Shown here: positions 1 to 14,827 of the stretch, piece by piece
How positions within the stretch are numbered: position 1 is the first letter of the stretch
Layout: each line of letters opens with the position of its first letter
Assembly (NCBI GenBank): GCA_004297315.1
Contig: SCTU01000242.1
Span: 1 to 16,956, forward strand
DNA: 16,956 bases
Reading direction: 5' to 3'
Source of the DNA: Dehalococcoidia bacterium
GTDB lineage: Bacteria; Chloroflexota; Dehalococcoidia; UBA2979
Position numbers and translations under genes: made by a program
Notes under the pieces: model-generated
The model's database searches: none
What the model was told of the DNA's origin: nothing
Seen by the model: only the letters and a program-made list of their open reading frames with translations

Positions 1-934
1 CGTCCGTGCTTGTGGCGTGCGCCGAGATGTAGTCGATGGCCGAGGGCTCGATGCCGGCGTCGCGCAGCGCGAGGCGCATCGCGCGGGCCGCGCCGGCGCC
101 GTTCTCGGACGGGGCGACGAGGTAGGCCGCGTCGGCCGTGACGCCGTAGCCGGTGACCTCCGCGATCGGCGTCGCGCCGCGGGCGAGCGCGTGGTCGAGG
201 GCCTCGAGGACGAGGATGCCGGAGCCTTCGCCCGGCACGAAGCCGTCGCGGTCGCGGTCGAACGGGCGTGAGGCGCGAGACGGCGTGTCGTTGAAGGAGG
301 TGCTGAGCGCGCGCATCGAGGAGAACCCGGCGAGCCCGAGTTCGCAGATGCCGGCCTCGGCGCCGCCCGCGAGGGCGACATCCAGCGCACCGCGACGGAT
401 GACCTCGGTGGCGTCGCCGATCGCCTGGGTGCCCGCGGCGCACGCAGTGACGACCGTGGTGTTGTAGCCGAGCAGACCGAACTGGATGGCGATGTTCGCG
501 CCAGCCATGTTGTTGAGGCGTTTCGAGACGAAGAAGGGGTCGACCTTCATCCCGCCCCGGGCGTCCATGGTGCGCACGGCCTCCTCGTCGCTCTGCAACC
601 CGCCGCCGCCGTTCCCCATGATCACGCCGACCCGTTCACGGTCGACGCCTTCGAGGTTGAGGCGGGCGTCCTCGATCGCCATGCGGGCAGCGCCGATGGC
701 GAACTGGGAGAAGCGCGCCATCCGGCGGCCGTCCTTGCGGTCCATGTAGCGGGTGTAGTCCCAGTCCTTCACCTCGCCCGCGACCTGGCAGGGGTACTTC
801 TCCGGGTCGGCGAGGGTCATCCGCGCGATGCCGCTCTCGCCCGCGACGACGCGCGACCAGAACTCCTCGATGGTGTTACCCAGGGGGCTCACGATGCCCA
901 TCCCGGTCACGACCACGCGTCGTCGTTCAGCCAT
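1..934 (-). CDS. fabF: Beta-ketoacyl-ACP synthase II (KAS II), N-terminal part, cut by window edge
   Basis: This gene encodes a condensing enzyme of type II fatty acid synthesis, which joins malonyl-ACP to a growing acyl-ACP in the cytoplasm. My translation of the minus strand from the ATG at 934-932 starts MAERRRVVVTGMGIVSPLGN, the usual KAS II opening. The nucleophile cysteine is C165 in the motif TACAAG. The first catalytic histidine is at about residue 306 in SAHATSTD, where most relatives have a glycine after the histidine. The frame is open for 311 codons to the window edge, so about 100 residues are missing, including the second histidine and the C-terminal NxxFGFGG loop. A GAGGGG ribosome-binding site lies about 9 nt before the ATG. 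The gene is 93 nt downstream of folC on the same strand and may share its transcript. The KAS II assignment is firm; a specialised paralogue cannot be excluded. Confidence 0.93.
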   Translation of the reverse strand, partial: MAERRRVVVTGMGIVSPLGNTIEEFWSRVVAGESGIARMTLADPEKYPCQVAGEVKDWDYTRYMDRKDGRRMARFSQFAIGAARMAIEDARLNLEGVDRERVGVIMGNGGGGLQSDEEAVRTMDARGGMKVDPFFVSKRLNNMAGANIAIQFGLLGYNTTVVTACAAGTQAIGDATEVIRRGALDVALAGGAEAGICELGLAGFSSMRALSTSFNDTPSRASRPFDRDRDGFVPGEGSGILVLEALDHALARGATPIAEVTGYGVTADAAYLVAPSENGAGAARAMRLALRDAGIEPSAIDYISAHATSTD

Positions 935-1027
935 CGGACTTTCCCCTCACGCCTCGGATGCTGCGGGCGGAGTTGCCATGTTATCGCGCTGGCAGCCCTC
1001 GATCGCCCCGGAACGGCGCACCACGTC

Positions 1028-2416
1028 CTAGCGCAGCCCGAGGGCGTGGTCGCCGGTGAGGCCGAGGAGGTGCTCGCGGGCGGCGGCGACGGTGTACAGG
1101 CTGCCGACGACGAGGACGGCGCCGCGGTCGCCGGCGAGGGCGGAGGCGGCCTCGAGGGCGTGGGGGACGTCGGTGGAGCGCTGGGGGATCGCGCCGCGCT
1201 CGCGCAGGGTGCGCGTGACGACGAGCGGGTCGGCGGCGCGCGGGGTCGGGGGCGGCGTCACGACCACGTCGTCGCCCTCGCCGATGCCGAGGCCGTCCAG
1301 TATGGCGGGCAGGTCCTTCCCGGAGAGGATGCCGAGCACCCAGACGCGCCGCGAGGGGATCACGAGGCCGCGCAGGGCTTCGGCGAAACGGCGAGCGGCG
1401 AGCGGGGTGTGCAGGCCGTCGAGGATCGTGAGCGGCGTGCGGCGGATCACCTCGAAGCGGCCGGGCATGCGCGTCGTCTCCAGCGCGCGCTTCACGGCGG
1501 CCTCCGGGACCGGGCCGATCTCGGCCGCCTCGGTCGTCGCCCACGCCTCCTCGGCCGCGCGGACGGCGGTCGCGATGTTTTCGGACTGGTGCGGGCCGAC
1601 GAGTGGCGATTTCAGTCCGCGGTAGGTGCGCTTCGGCGTCTTGAGGTCGAGCGTCTGCCCGTCGAGGTTCGAGGTGGTGACGCGCAGCGCGCACTCCTCC
1701 GTGACCTCGTGCAGCGTCGCGCCGGCCTCGGTGGCCCGTGCGCGGATCACGGCGAGCGCGCTCTCGCGCATCGGCGAGGCGATCACGGCGCAGGGGGCCG
1801 TGATGATCGCGGCCTTCTCGGCGGCGATCAGCGGGATCGTGTCGCCGAGGATCTCGGTGTGCTCGAGGTCGATCGGGGTGATCACGGCGACGCGCTTCGA
1901 CGCGGGATCGACCGCGTTCGTCGTGTCGAGCCGCCCACCGAGGCCGACCTCCAGCACCTGCCAGTCGCAACCGGCCACAGCACCCGCCAGCCAGCCCATC
2001 GCGGTCAGCAGTTCGAAGTACGACCAGCCGGCGGTCGCCGGGTCGGGCAGGACCTCGTGCGCGAGCCAGGCGAAGGCCTCGGGCGAGACGGGGACGCCAT
2101 CGATCGCGATGCGCTCGCGGGCGGTATGCAGGTCGGGGGAGGTGAGCAGGAGCGTGTGCGCCCCCGCCGCGCGCAGGATCGCCTCGGTCAGTGTCGAGAC
2201 GGTGCCCTTTCCTTTCGAACCAGCGACGTGGACGGTCGGCCGCCGGTCGGGGTGGCCTCGGCTCTCGAGCCAGCCCTCGATGTGGGCGACGTCCCACTTC
2301 TTCGCCTCGGCGGCGTTGCCGGTGCGCTCGAAGCCGCCGCGCGCGAGCAGGCCGCGGGCGGCCTCGGCGTAGGCGGCGAGTGAGGCGTCCGGCGCGGGCG
2401 GCGGGATGGTGGCCAT
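1028..2416 (-). CDS. folC: Bifunctional folylpolyglutamate synthase / dihydrofolate synthase
   Basis: This is a Mur-ligase-family enzyme that adds glutamate to dihydropteroate and to reduced folates using ATP, in the cytoplasm. The 462-residue product shows the P-loop VAGSKGKGT at residues 64-72, the family motif TSPDLHTARERI at 92-103, the central motif LEHTEILGDTIPLIAAEKAAII with the lysine usually carbamylated, LVGPHQSENI before the C-terminal domain, and DGLHTPLAARRF in place of the commoner DGAHNP. Length is normal for the family (about 420-460). The ATG at 2416 has no clear Shine-Dalgarno sequence. Instead a TACACT hexamer sits 8 nt upstream, so the message may be leaderless. The stop is 93 nt before fabF and the start 49 nt after the LysM gene, all on the minus strand. 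A longer reading frame on the opposite strand over the same bases is only a shadow. Confidence 0.93.
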   Translation of the reverse strand: MATIPPPAPDASLAAYAEAARGLLARGGFERTGNAAEAKKWDVAHIEGWLESRGHPDRRPTVHVAGSKGKGTVSTLTEAILRAAGAHTLLLTSPDLHTARERIAIDGVPVSPEAFAWLAHEVLPDPATAGWSYFELLTAMGWLAGAVAGCDWQVLEVGLGGRLDTTNAVDPASKRVAVITPIDLEHTEILGDTIPLIAAEKAAIITAPCAVIASPMRESALAVIRARATEAGATLHEVTEECALRVTTSNLDGQTLDLKTPKRTYRGLKSPLVGPHQSENIATAVRAAEEAWATTEAAEIGPVPEAAVKRALETTRMPGRFEVIRRTPLTILDGLHTPLAARRFAEALRGLVIPSRRVWVLGILSGKDLPAILDGLGIGEGDDVVVTPPPTPRAADPLVVTRTLRERGAIPQRSTDVPHALEAASALAGDRGAVLVVGSLYTVAAAREHLLGLTGDHALGLR

Positions 2417-2430
2417 AGGGCGCGAGTGTA
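2417..2430 (-). promoter_or_regulatory. Candidate -10 element and leaderless start context for folC
   Basis: On the minus strand TACACT (2430-2425) fits the TANNNT -10 pattern and is followed by CGCGCCCT and then the folC ATG. Transcription starting about 7 nt after the hexamer would begin at or one base before the ATG, giving a leaderless message. I see no acceptable -35 box 16-18 nt further up. The same arrangement recurs before ispD. A transcript start map would decide it. Confidence 0.4.
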
Positions 2431-2431
2431 G

Positions 2432-2454
2432 CGGCGTCCGGGCCGCCGACGCCG
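2432..2454 (-). terminator. GC-rich hairpin between the LysM gene and folC
   Basis: CGGCGTC (2432-2438) and GACGCCG (2448-2454) form a 7-bp stem with a 9-nt loop, 11 nt after the LysM gene stop codon. No T-run follows on the minus strand, so this is at best a weak terminator. The folC -10-like hexamer begins immediately after it. Confidence 0.3.
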
Positions 2455-2465
2455 GGCCGGGCCGG

Positions 2466-3566
2466 CTACGCGGGGACGATGATCGACTGGCCGATCCAGA
2501 TGTAGTTCGGGTTGGTGATCCCGTTCTTCTTCATCAGGGCGGAGACCGTGGTCCCGTAGGCGGCGGCGATGTAGCCGAGCGTATCCCCAGGCTGCACGGT
2601 GTAGACGCGGTCAACCCTCGGCGGGTTGTCGCGGAGCATGGCGAAGACAGCAGGGGTCGTGGTCCCGAAGCGCCAGGTCGAAATCGTGCTGGCCTCGTGG
2701 GCGAACGAGCGCTCGATGAACTGCGTCCACGCGACGCTGTCCGTCACGAGGCCGGGGCCGATCGGGTGGATCGGCAACTGCAGCGCCTGCAACTTCTTCG
2801 CCGCGACGTCCAGGGCGAAGCGGGCGGTGACCCCCTCGGACCCGGGGATCTCGCCGGCGATCCAGTACTTCGTGATGTTGGGGGCCGTCGCGAAATCGCT
2901 CCAGTAGACCTGCGGCGCGAGGGCGTCCGAGAAGGCCGCGAACTCCTTCAGCGGTATCTTGTCGATCTCCCACGGCCGTGCGTCGATGGTGGTGAGCACG
3001 CCCTTGTTGGGCTGGGCGTTTCGCAGCACCTCGCCGTACTCGCGGGCGCCGGCCGGGGTGCCGGTCCAGAAACCGCGGTAGGACTCGAGGTCGAGCGAGA
3101 TCGTGCGAGCGCCGGCCCGCAGGACCGCCGCCGCCATCGACGCCTCCCGCTGCGGGTCGACGCCCTGCACGACCGCCCAGGCGTGGAAGGGCACGCCCCC
3201 GGCCTCGAAGTACTCGGCGAGTTCGGCAATGCGGTCGGGCCCGCTGACCGCCGCGGGACTCTTGTCGTACCGCGACATCCACTGCAGGCCGTCGTGCGTC
3301 TTCAGCGCGATGCCAAGTCCGTGCGCGGCGAGTTTCTCGCGGATCGCCTCGGGCTTGCCGTCCGTGGAGAACTGCCACACCCAAGCGAGGTGTGTCGCGG
3401 GCAAGACGGAGGACGCGGGAGGCAGCGCCGCGACGGGTCGCACGCCGGTGGTGAGAGAGGTGGAAGCGGCCGTGGCTGTCAGGGGCCTGAGACCTGCCAC
3501 GGCCGCAGCCGCACCCATGAGCTTGATGAAGTGTCGCCTGCTCGGTGTGGATGACGACGACGCCAC
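2466..3566 (-). CDS. Tat-exported hydrolase-like protein with C-terminal LysM domain
   Basis: The product has 366 residues. Residues 9-15 read SRRHFIK, a good twin-arginine (Tat) export motif, followed by the hydrophobic stretch LMGAAAAVAGL, so export of a folded protein is likely. Residues about 58-315 look like a TIM-barrel glycoside-hydrolase-like domain: an acidic strand end, ISLDLESY with D159 and E161, and DALAPQVYW near 215-222, recall lysozyme- or glucanase-type barrels, though I cannot name a family. Residues 322-366 are a LysM peptidoglycan- or chitin-binding module beginning YTVQPGDTLG. The start is a GTG with GAGG 6 nt upstream; it keeps the whole Tat signal. The gene precedes folC on the same strand, with no obvious functional link. 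A role in cell-wall or glycan turnover is inferred from the LysM module; catalytic activity is not proven. Confidence 0.82.
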   Translation of the reverse strand: MASSSSTPSRRHFIKLMGAAAAVAGLRPLTATAASTSLTTGVRPVAALPPASSVLPATHLAWVWQFSTDGKPEAIREKLAAHGLGIALKTHDGLQWMSRYDKSPAAVSGPDRIAELAEYFEAGGVPFHAWAVVQGVDPQREASMAAAVLRAGARTISLDLESYRGFWTGTPAGAREYGEVLRNAQPNKGVLTTIDARPWEIDKIPLKEFAAFSDALAPQVYWSDFATAPNITKYWIAGEIPGSEGVTARFALDVAAKKLQALQLPIHPIGPGLVTDSVAWTQFIERSFAHEASTISTWRFGTTTPAVFAMLRDNPPRVDRVYTVQPGDTLGYIAAAYGTTVSALMKKNGITNPNYIWIGQSIIVPA

Positions 3567-3614
3567 GGATACCTCGCGTGCGACTCCGCCCAGAGGGGAC
3601 GTTTCGACAACGCG

Positions 3615-3644
3615 ATACTAACAGGGAACTCGATACGGATTATT
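3615..3644 (-). promoter_or_regulatory. AT-rich promoter-like patch upstream of the LysM gene
   Basis: This is an unusually AT-rich patch 49-78 nt before the GTG start. On the minus strand it contains AATAAT (3644-3639) and TAGTAT (3620-3615), either of which could be a -10 element. No convincing -35 box pairs with either, so the exact promoter is unresolved. Confidence 0.3.
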
Positions 3645-3702
3645 CGCTCCGACACGAGACTCCGTAAGGTTTCCGTGAGCGACGCAATGATTTGTGCCGC
3701 AG

Positions 3703-3725
3703 CGCGCTGCAATACCGGCAGCGCG
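3703..3725 (-). terminator. Hairpin downstream of the small membrane-protein gene
   Basis: CGCGCTGC (3703-3710) and GCAGCGCG (3718-3725) form an 8-bp stem with a 7-nt loop, about 40 nt past the stop codon of the 3764-4285 gene in its reading direction. No T-run follows, so a terminator role is only possible. Confidence 0.28.
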
Positions 3726-3763
3726 TCGCGACGGCGTGAGGAGGAGGATGCCGGGCGTCGCCG

Positions 3764-4285
3764 TCAGTTCGCGTCGCGCTCGACGAGGCTCGCCGGGAGA
3801 TCGATGTCGTCCCAGCGGATCGCCAGGCTGTCCGGGCGGCCGTCCTCGGGCATCCCCAGCACCTCGATGGTGTGGGCGTTGAGGCCGGGCTTGAAGCGGA
3901 TCCAGTAGCGTCCGGGATGCAGCCCGAAGGTGCTGGAGGAGAGCCGGAGCGAGCGCAATTCGCCGGCGACGGTCTGCCCCTCTGCCGAGGGCTGCCCAGC
4001 AGCGGCGAGCATCACGCGCGCGCGCCCGAGGACCGAACCCTCGGCGTCGAGAACCTCGGCCCAACCGGCGTTTGCGAGGCTGGCAGGCCAGAGCCCCGGA
4101 CGCGACAGCATCATCACTGGGCGTGTGGCCGTGCGACGGAGGGCCGCACCGACCTCGGAGGCCCGTCGCCAGAGCGCGAGGCCGACTGCGCCCGCAGCGA
4201 TCGCGGCGACGTACGAGGCGAGGCGGGCGCCCCAGCCGGGACGGCGCGAGATGAAGCGTGTGCTGCTGAAGTGTGGGAGGAACAT
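3764..4285 (-). CDS. Hypothetical single-helix membrane protein
   Basis: I do not recognise this protein. From the ATG at 4285 it has 173 residues: a short basic N-terminus, then one hydrophobic segment (ASYVAAIAAGAVGLALW), then a region of about 125 residues outside the membrane plane containing VLDAEGSVLGRARVML and LHPGRYWIRFKPGLNAHTIE. That part looks like a compact beta-rich domain, but this is impression only. The frame stays open to an ATG at 4354, but the start at 4285 has an AGGGG 7 nt upstream and gives a normal signal-anchor N-terminus. Two overlapping plus-strand frames exist, but their proteins are arginine- and proline-rich in the way of antisense shadows. The gene lies between the SWIM and LysM genes on the same strand. 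Function unknown. Confidence 0.62.
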   Translation of the reverse strand: MFLPHFSSTRFISRRPGWGARLASYVAAIAAGAVGLALWRRASEVGAALRRTATRPVMMLSRPGLWPASLANAGWAEVLDAEGSVLGRARVMLAAAGQPSAEGQTVAGELRSLRLSSSTFGLHPGRYWIRFKPGLNAHTIEVLGMPEDGRPDSLAIRWDDIDLPASLVERDAN

Positions 4286-4354
4286 GCGGCAGCCCCTGTT
4301 CTGCCGGGGCCCGGCATGGACTCGATCACCCGCCGGGCGGCCGGCGACGGTCAT

Positions 4355-4360
4355 AGGATA
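4355..4360 (-). promoter_or_regulatory. Possible -10 hexamer for the small membrane-protein gene
   Basis: On the minus strand TATCCT lies about 70 nt upstream of the preferred ATG at 4285. It fits TANNNT but has no matching -35 box at 17 nt. It also argues against the ATG at 4354, which would lie before the expected transcript start. Confidence 0.22.
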
Positions 4361-4388
4361 CGCGCACCGCAGCGCGCGTGAAGGCCCG

Positions 4389-4424
4389 CGCAGGCAGTCC
4401 GCGGGGCCTCGCGGACTGCCTGCG
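4389..4424 (-). terminator. Perfect 15-bp hairpin just after the SWIM gene
   Basis: Positions 4389-4403 (CGCAGGCAGTCCGCG) and 4410-4424 are exact inverted repeats of 15 bp with a 6-nt loop. The hairpin begins 8 nt beyond the stop codon of the SWIM gene in its reading direction, where a terminator is expected. The T-run is missing (the following bases on the minus strand are CGGGCCTTCACG), so it may act as an RNA 3'-end stabiliser or a T-less terminator. Confidence 0.55.
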
Positions 4425-4432
4425 GGGTACGG

Positions 4433-4678
4433 CTAGACGGCTACCGGTTGGCCCGGGAGCATCCCGGCGAGCAGACGCTCGACGGCCATGGTGTGCGCGC
4501 AGACGGAAGTGTGGGCGTAGAAGTCGCAGCCGCAGACGAGCGACCCGTCCTCGATGCGGACTTCGTGCGTGTCATTGTCGCCCTGGATGGTGACGGCGAG
4601 CCCCGAAAAGCGGAAACGGTTGCGCTCCTCGGCGTAGCGCTGGGCCTTTTCGATCTTGCCAATCATCCCGGAGTTCAA
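4433..4678 (-). CDS. Small SWIM zinc-finger protein, divergent from rpoB
   Basis: This is an 81-residue protein with one SWIM-type metal site: C49, C51, C60 and H62 (CxC-x8-CxH), followed by TMAVERLL. SWIM domains are zinc-binding folds found in DNA-, RNA- or protein-binding proteins. Here the domain is almost the whole protein, preceded by a basic N-terminus (MIGKIEKAQRYAEERNRFRF) and a beta-rich stretch. I recall similar stand-alone SWIM proteins in Chloroflexota, but their function is not known to me. I chose the TTG at 4678-4676 because a strong GGAGGAGG lies 5 nt before it. The ATG at 4666 would be 17 nt from that site and gives 77 residues. The gene faces away from rpoB across about 600 nt. 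A perfect 15-bp hairpin follows its stop codon. Confidence 0.8.
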   Translation of the reverse strand: MNSGMIGKIEKAQRYAEERNRFRFSGLAVTIQGDNDTHEVRIEDGSLVCGCDFYAHTSVCAHTMAVERLLAGMLPGQPVAV

Positions 4679-4702
4679 ACTGACCTCCTCCAGTGAAACA
4701 GC

Positions 4703-4731
4703 GACGCCGCGGACTAGCCGCGGCGTCTTTT
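4703..4731 (+). terminator. Hairpin with T-run on the plus strand, in the SWIM leader
   Basis: GACGCCGCGG (4703-4712) and CCGCGGCGTC (4718-4727) form a perfect 10-bp stem with a 5-nt loop, followed on the plus strand by TTTT (4728-4731). That is the layout of an intrinsic terminator for plus-strand transcription, yet no plus-strand gene ends here. In the minus-strand transcript the same hairpin lies 25 nt upstream of the SWIM start codon and is not followed by a clear T-run. It may be a leader structure, a block on antisense transcription, or both. Confidence 0.55.
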
Positions 4732-4812
4732 GATCGCCTGCCAGGACAGGGAAGGGCAGCCATCGCGCCCGCACTGGGGATTGGCCGCCGAAGCAGGTGC
4801 GCGAGCGTCCAT
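4714..4812 (-). CDS. Possible 32-codon leader ORF upstream of the SWIM gene
   Basis: This is a short frame, not a recognised protein. It starts at the ATG 4812-4810 with GGAGGG 3 nt upstream, encodes 32 residues with two cysteines (QCGRDGCP) and a basic end (IKRRRG), and stops at TAG 4716-4714. That stop codon lies inside the 5-nt loop of the 10-bp hairpin at 4703-4727. A TATTCT hexamer lies about 30 nt before the ATG, so the ORF would be the first in the transcript, and its stop is about 36 nt before the SWIM start. The arrangement resembles a regulatory leader peptide, but a chance ORF is quite possible in such GC-rich DNA. Confidence 0.3.
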   Translation of the reverse strand: MDARAPASAANPQCGRDGCPSLSWQAIKRRRG

Positions 4813-4840
4813 CCGCCCTCCACCGACCCTCTGCGAGGTG

Positions 4841-4846
4841 AGAATA
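4841..4846 (-). promoter_or_regulatory. Candidate -10 element for the SWIM transcript
   Basis: On the minus strand TATTCT (4846-4841) matches the TATAAT consensus at 4 of 6 positions and stands out in GC-rich sequence. The bases 17 nt upstream do not resemble a -35 box. Transcription would start near 4835, giving a leader of about 155 nt before the SWIM TTG that carries the short ORF and the hairpin. Confidence 0.4.
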
Positions 4847-4981
4847 CTCCCGCCGCGCCACCCTCCACGCGCCCGGCGAGCCCCGTACCTGACGAAATCT
4901 GGCGGGGATCCGGTCCGGCGGGCGGAGTTCCCGGATTGGACCCGGAGAACGTATTCCGGCGCGGGATTCAGATTCGGGCGA

Positions 4982-5010
4982 TTGACTCTCCTCGACCGTA
5001 CCTCTAGCGT
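4982..5010 (+). promoter_or_regulatory. Upstream rpoBC promoter P1 (sigma70 type)
   Basis: TTGACT at 4982-4987 and TAGCGT at 5005-5010 are separated by exactly 17 nt. The -35 box matches TTGACA at 5 of 6 positions and the -10 fits TANNNT. Transcription would start near 5017, about 258 nt before the rpoB start codon. Confidence 0.68.
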
Positions 5011-5038
5011 TGAGATTCTGCGCTGACGCGCGTAGACT
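5010..5038 (+). promoter_or_regulatory. Downstream rpoBC promoter P2 (sigma70 type)
   Basis: TTGAGA at 5010-5015 and TAGACT at 5033-5038 are again separated by exactly 17 nt. The -35 box shares its first base with the last base of the P1 -10 box, so polymerase could not occupy both promoters at once. Transcription would start near 5045, about 230 nt before rpoB. Confidence 0.62.
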
Positions 5039-5086
5039 CGGATGTTGCGTGGGGCGCAGTCAGGTTCAACGGAGTGTGCGGTCACT

Positions 5087-5115
5087 ACCCCGACGGCTGG
5101 TTCGCCGTGCGGGGT
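5087..5115 (+). promoter_or_regulatory. Strong bulged hairpin in the rpoB leader
   Basis: ACCCCGACGGC (5087-5097) pairs with 5104-5115 to give 11 base pairs with one bulged G (5109) and a 6-nt loop TGGTTC. It lies 40-70 nt after the predicted P2 start and 160 nt before rpoB. Smaller hairpins follow: CCGCT/AGCGG near 5152-5164 and GGCG/CGCC near 5164-5176. No known riboswitch is recognisable, and the leader has no gene of its own that I can support. Confidence 0.45.
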
Positions 5116-5274
5116 GTCATTACGTCCCCATCGGGATGTGATCCTCTTCCACCGCTGACAGCGGGGCGCTTTCGCCATCTGACGAATGCCGCCTCGAGCC
5201 GTTGTCCCTCGACTGCCCAGTGTGAATCAGCCCTCGGCCGGGTGTGCCGGTGCGGGGGGTGAGGGGAGCGCCGC

Positions 5275-13395
<8,121 letters not shown>

Positions 13396-13416
13396 GACAG
13401 GCGTCCGCGCAGACAT

Positions 13417-13442
13417 CGAAGGCCCCCTTACGGGGGCCTTCG
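13417..13442 (+). terminator. Terminator-like hairpin after rpoC
   Basis: CGAAGGCCCCC (13417-13427) and GGGGGCCTTCG (13432-13442) form a perfect 11-bp stem with a TTAC loop, 22 nt after the rpoC stop codon. The following bases TATATCC are AT-rich but not a T-run. This is the likely end of the rpoBC transcript. Confidence 0.72.
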
Positions 13443-13486
13443 TATATCCGGCAGGCGGCCATCCGGCGGGGGCTCCGGACGGCGAG

Positions 13487-13492
13487 TACGAT
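13487..13492 (+). promoter_or_regulatory. Possible -10 element for the dehydrogenase gene
   Basis: TACGAT fits TANNNT and is 48 nt before the preferred start codon at 13541. No -35 box is visible 17 nt upstream. Transcription from here would begin near 13499, inside or after the alternative ATG at 13496, which supports the downstream start. Confidence 0.3.
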
Positions 13493-13540
13493 TAGATGGA
13501 TTCTCCCGCGCACCCGCCCGGAGCGAAAGGACAACGCCGT

Positions 13541-14800
<1,260 letters not shown>

Positions 14801-14827
14801 GGCGAAACGGCTAGCGCGGACGCGGAC

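Noticed and set aside
1046..2383. 445-codon plus-strand frame over folC
   Set aside because: FolC on the minus strand has its P-loop and all family motifs; this frame is Gly/Arg/Asp-rich with none.
3872..4436. Plus-strand frames opposite the small membrane protein
   Set aside because: They lack a hydrophobic core or motif and look like shadows; the minus-strand product has a normal signal anchor and ribosome-binding site.
4448..4696. 82-codon plus-strand frame that ends just before the plus-strand terminator
   Set aside because: It was tempting because a terminator follows, but it lies opposite the SWIM gene with its conserved metal ligands and has no recognisable content.
4714..5178. 154-codon minus-strand frame through the rpoB promoter region
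   Set aside because: The upstream part crosses both rpoBC promoters and the leader hairpin and has no supporting start; only the last 32 codons have a plausible start.
5238..5268. G-quadruplex near the rpoB start
   Set aside because: G-runs are present but four separate runs of three with short loops are not; the run mostly serves as the ribosome-binding region.
5045..5274. L10-type (rplJ) leader or known riboswitch before rpoB
   Set aside because: I could not recognise a consensus for any known class, and no rplJ or rplL follows.
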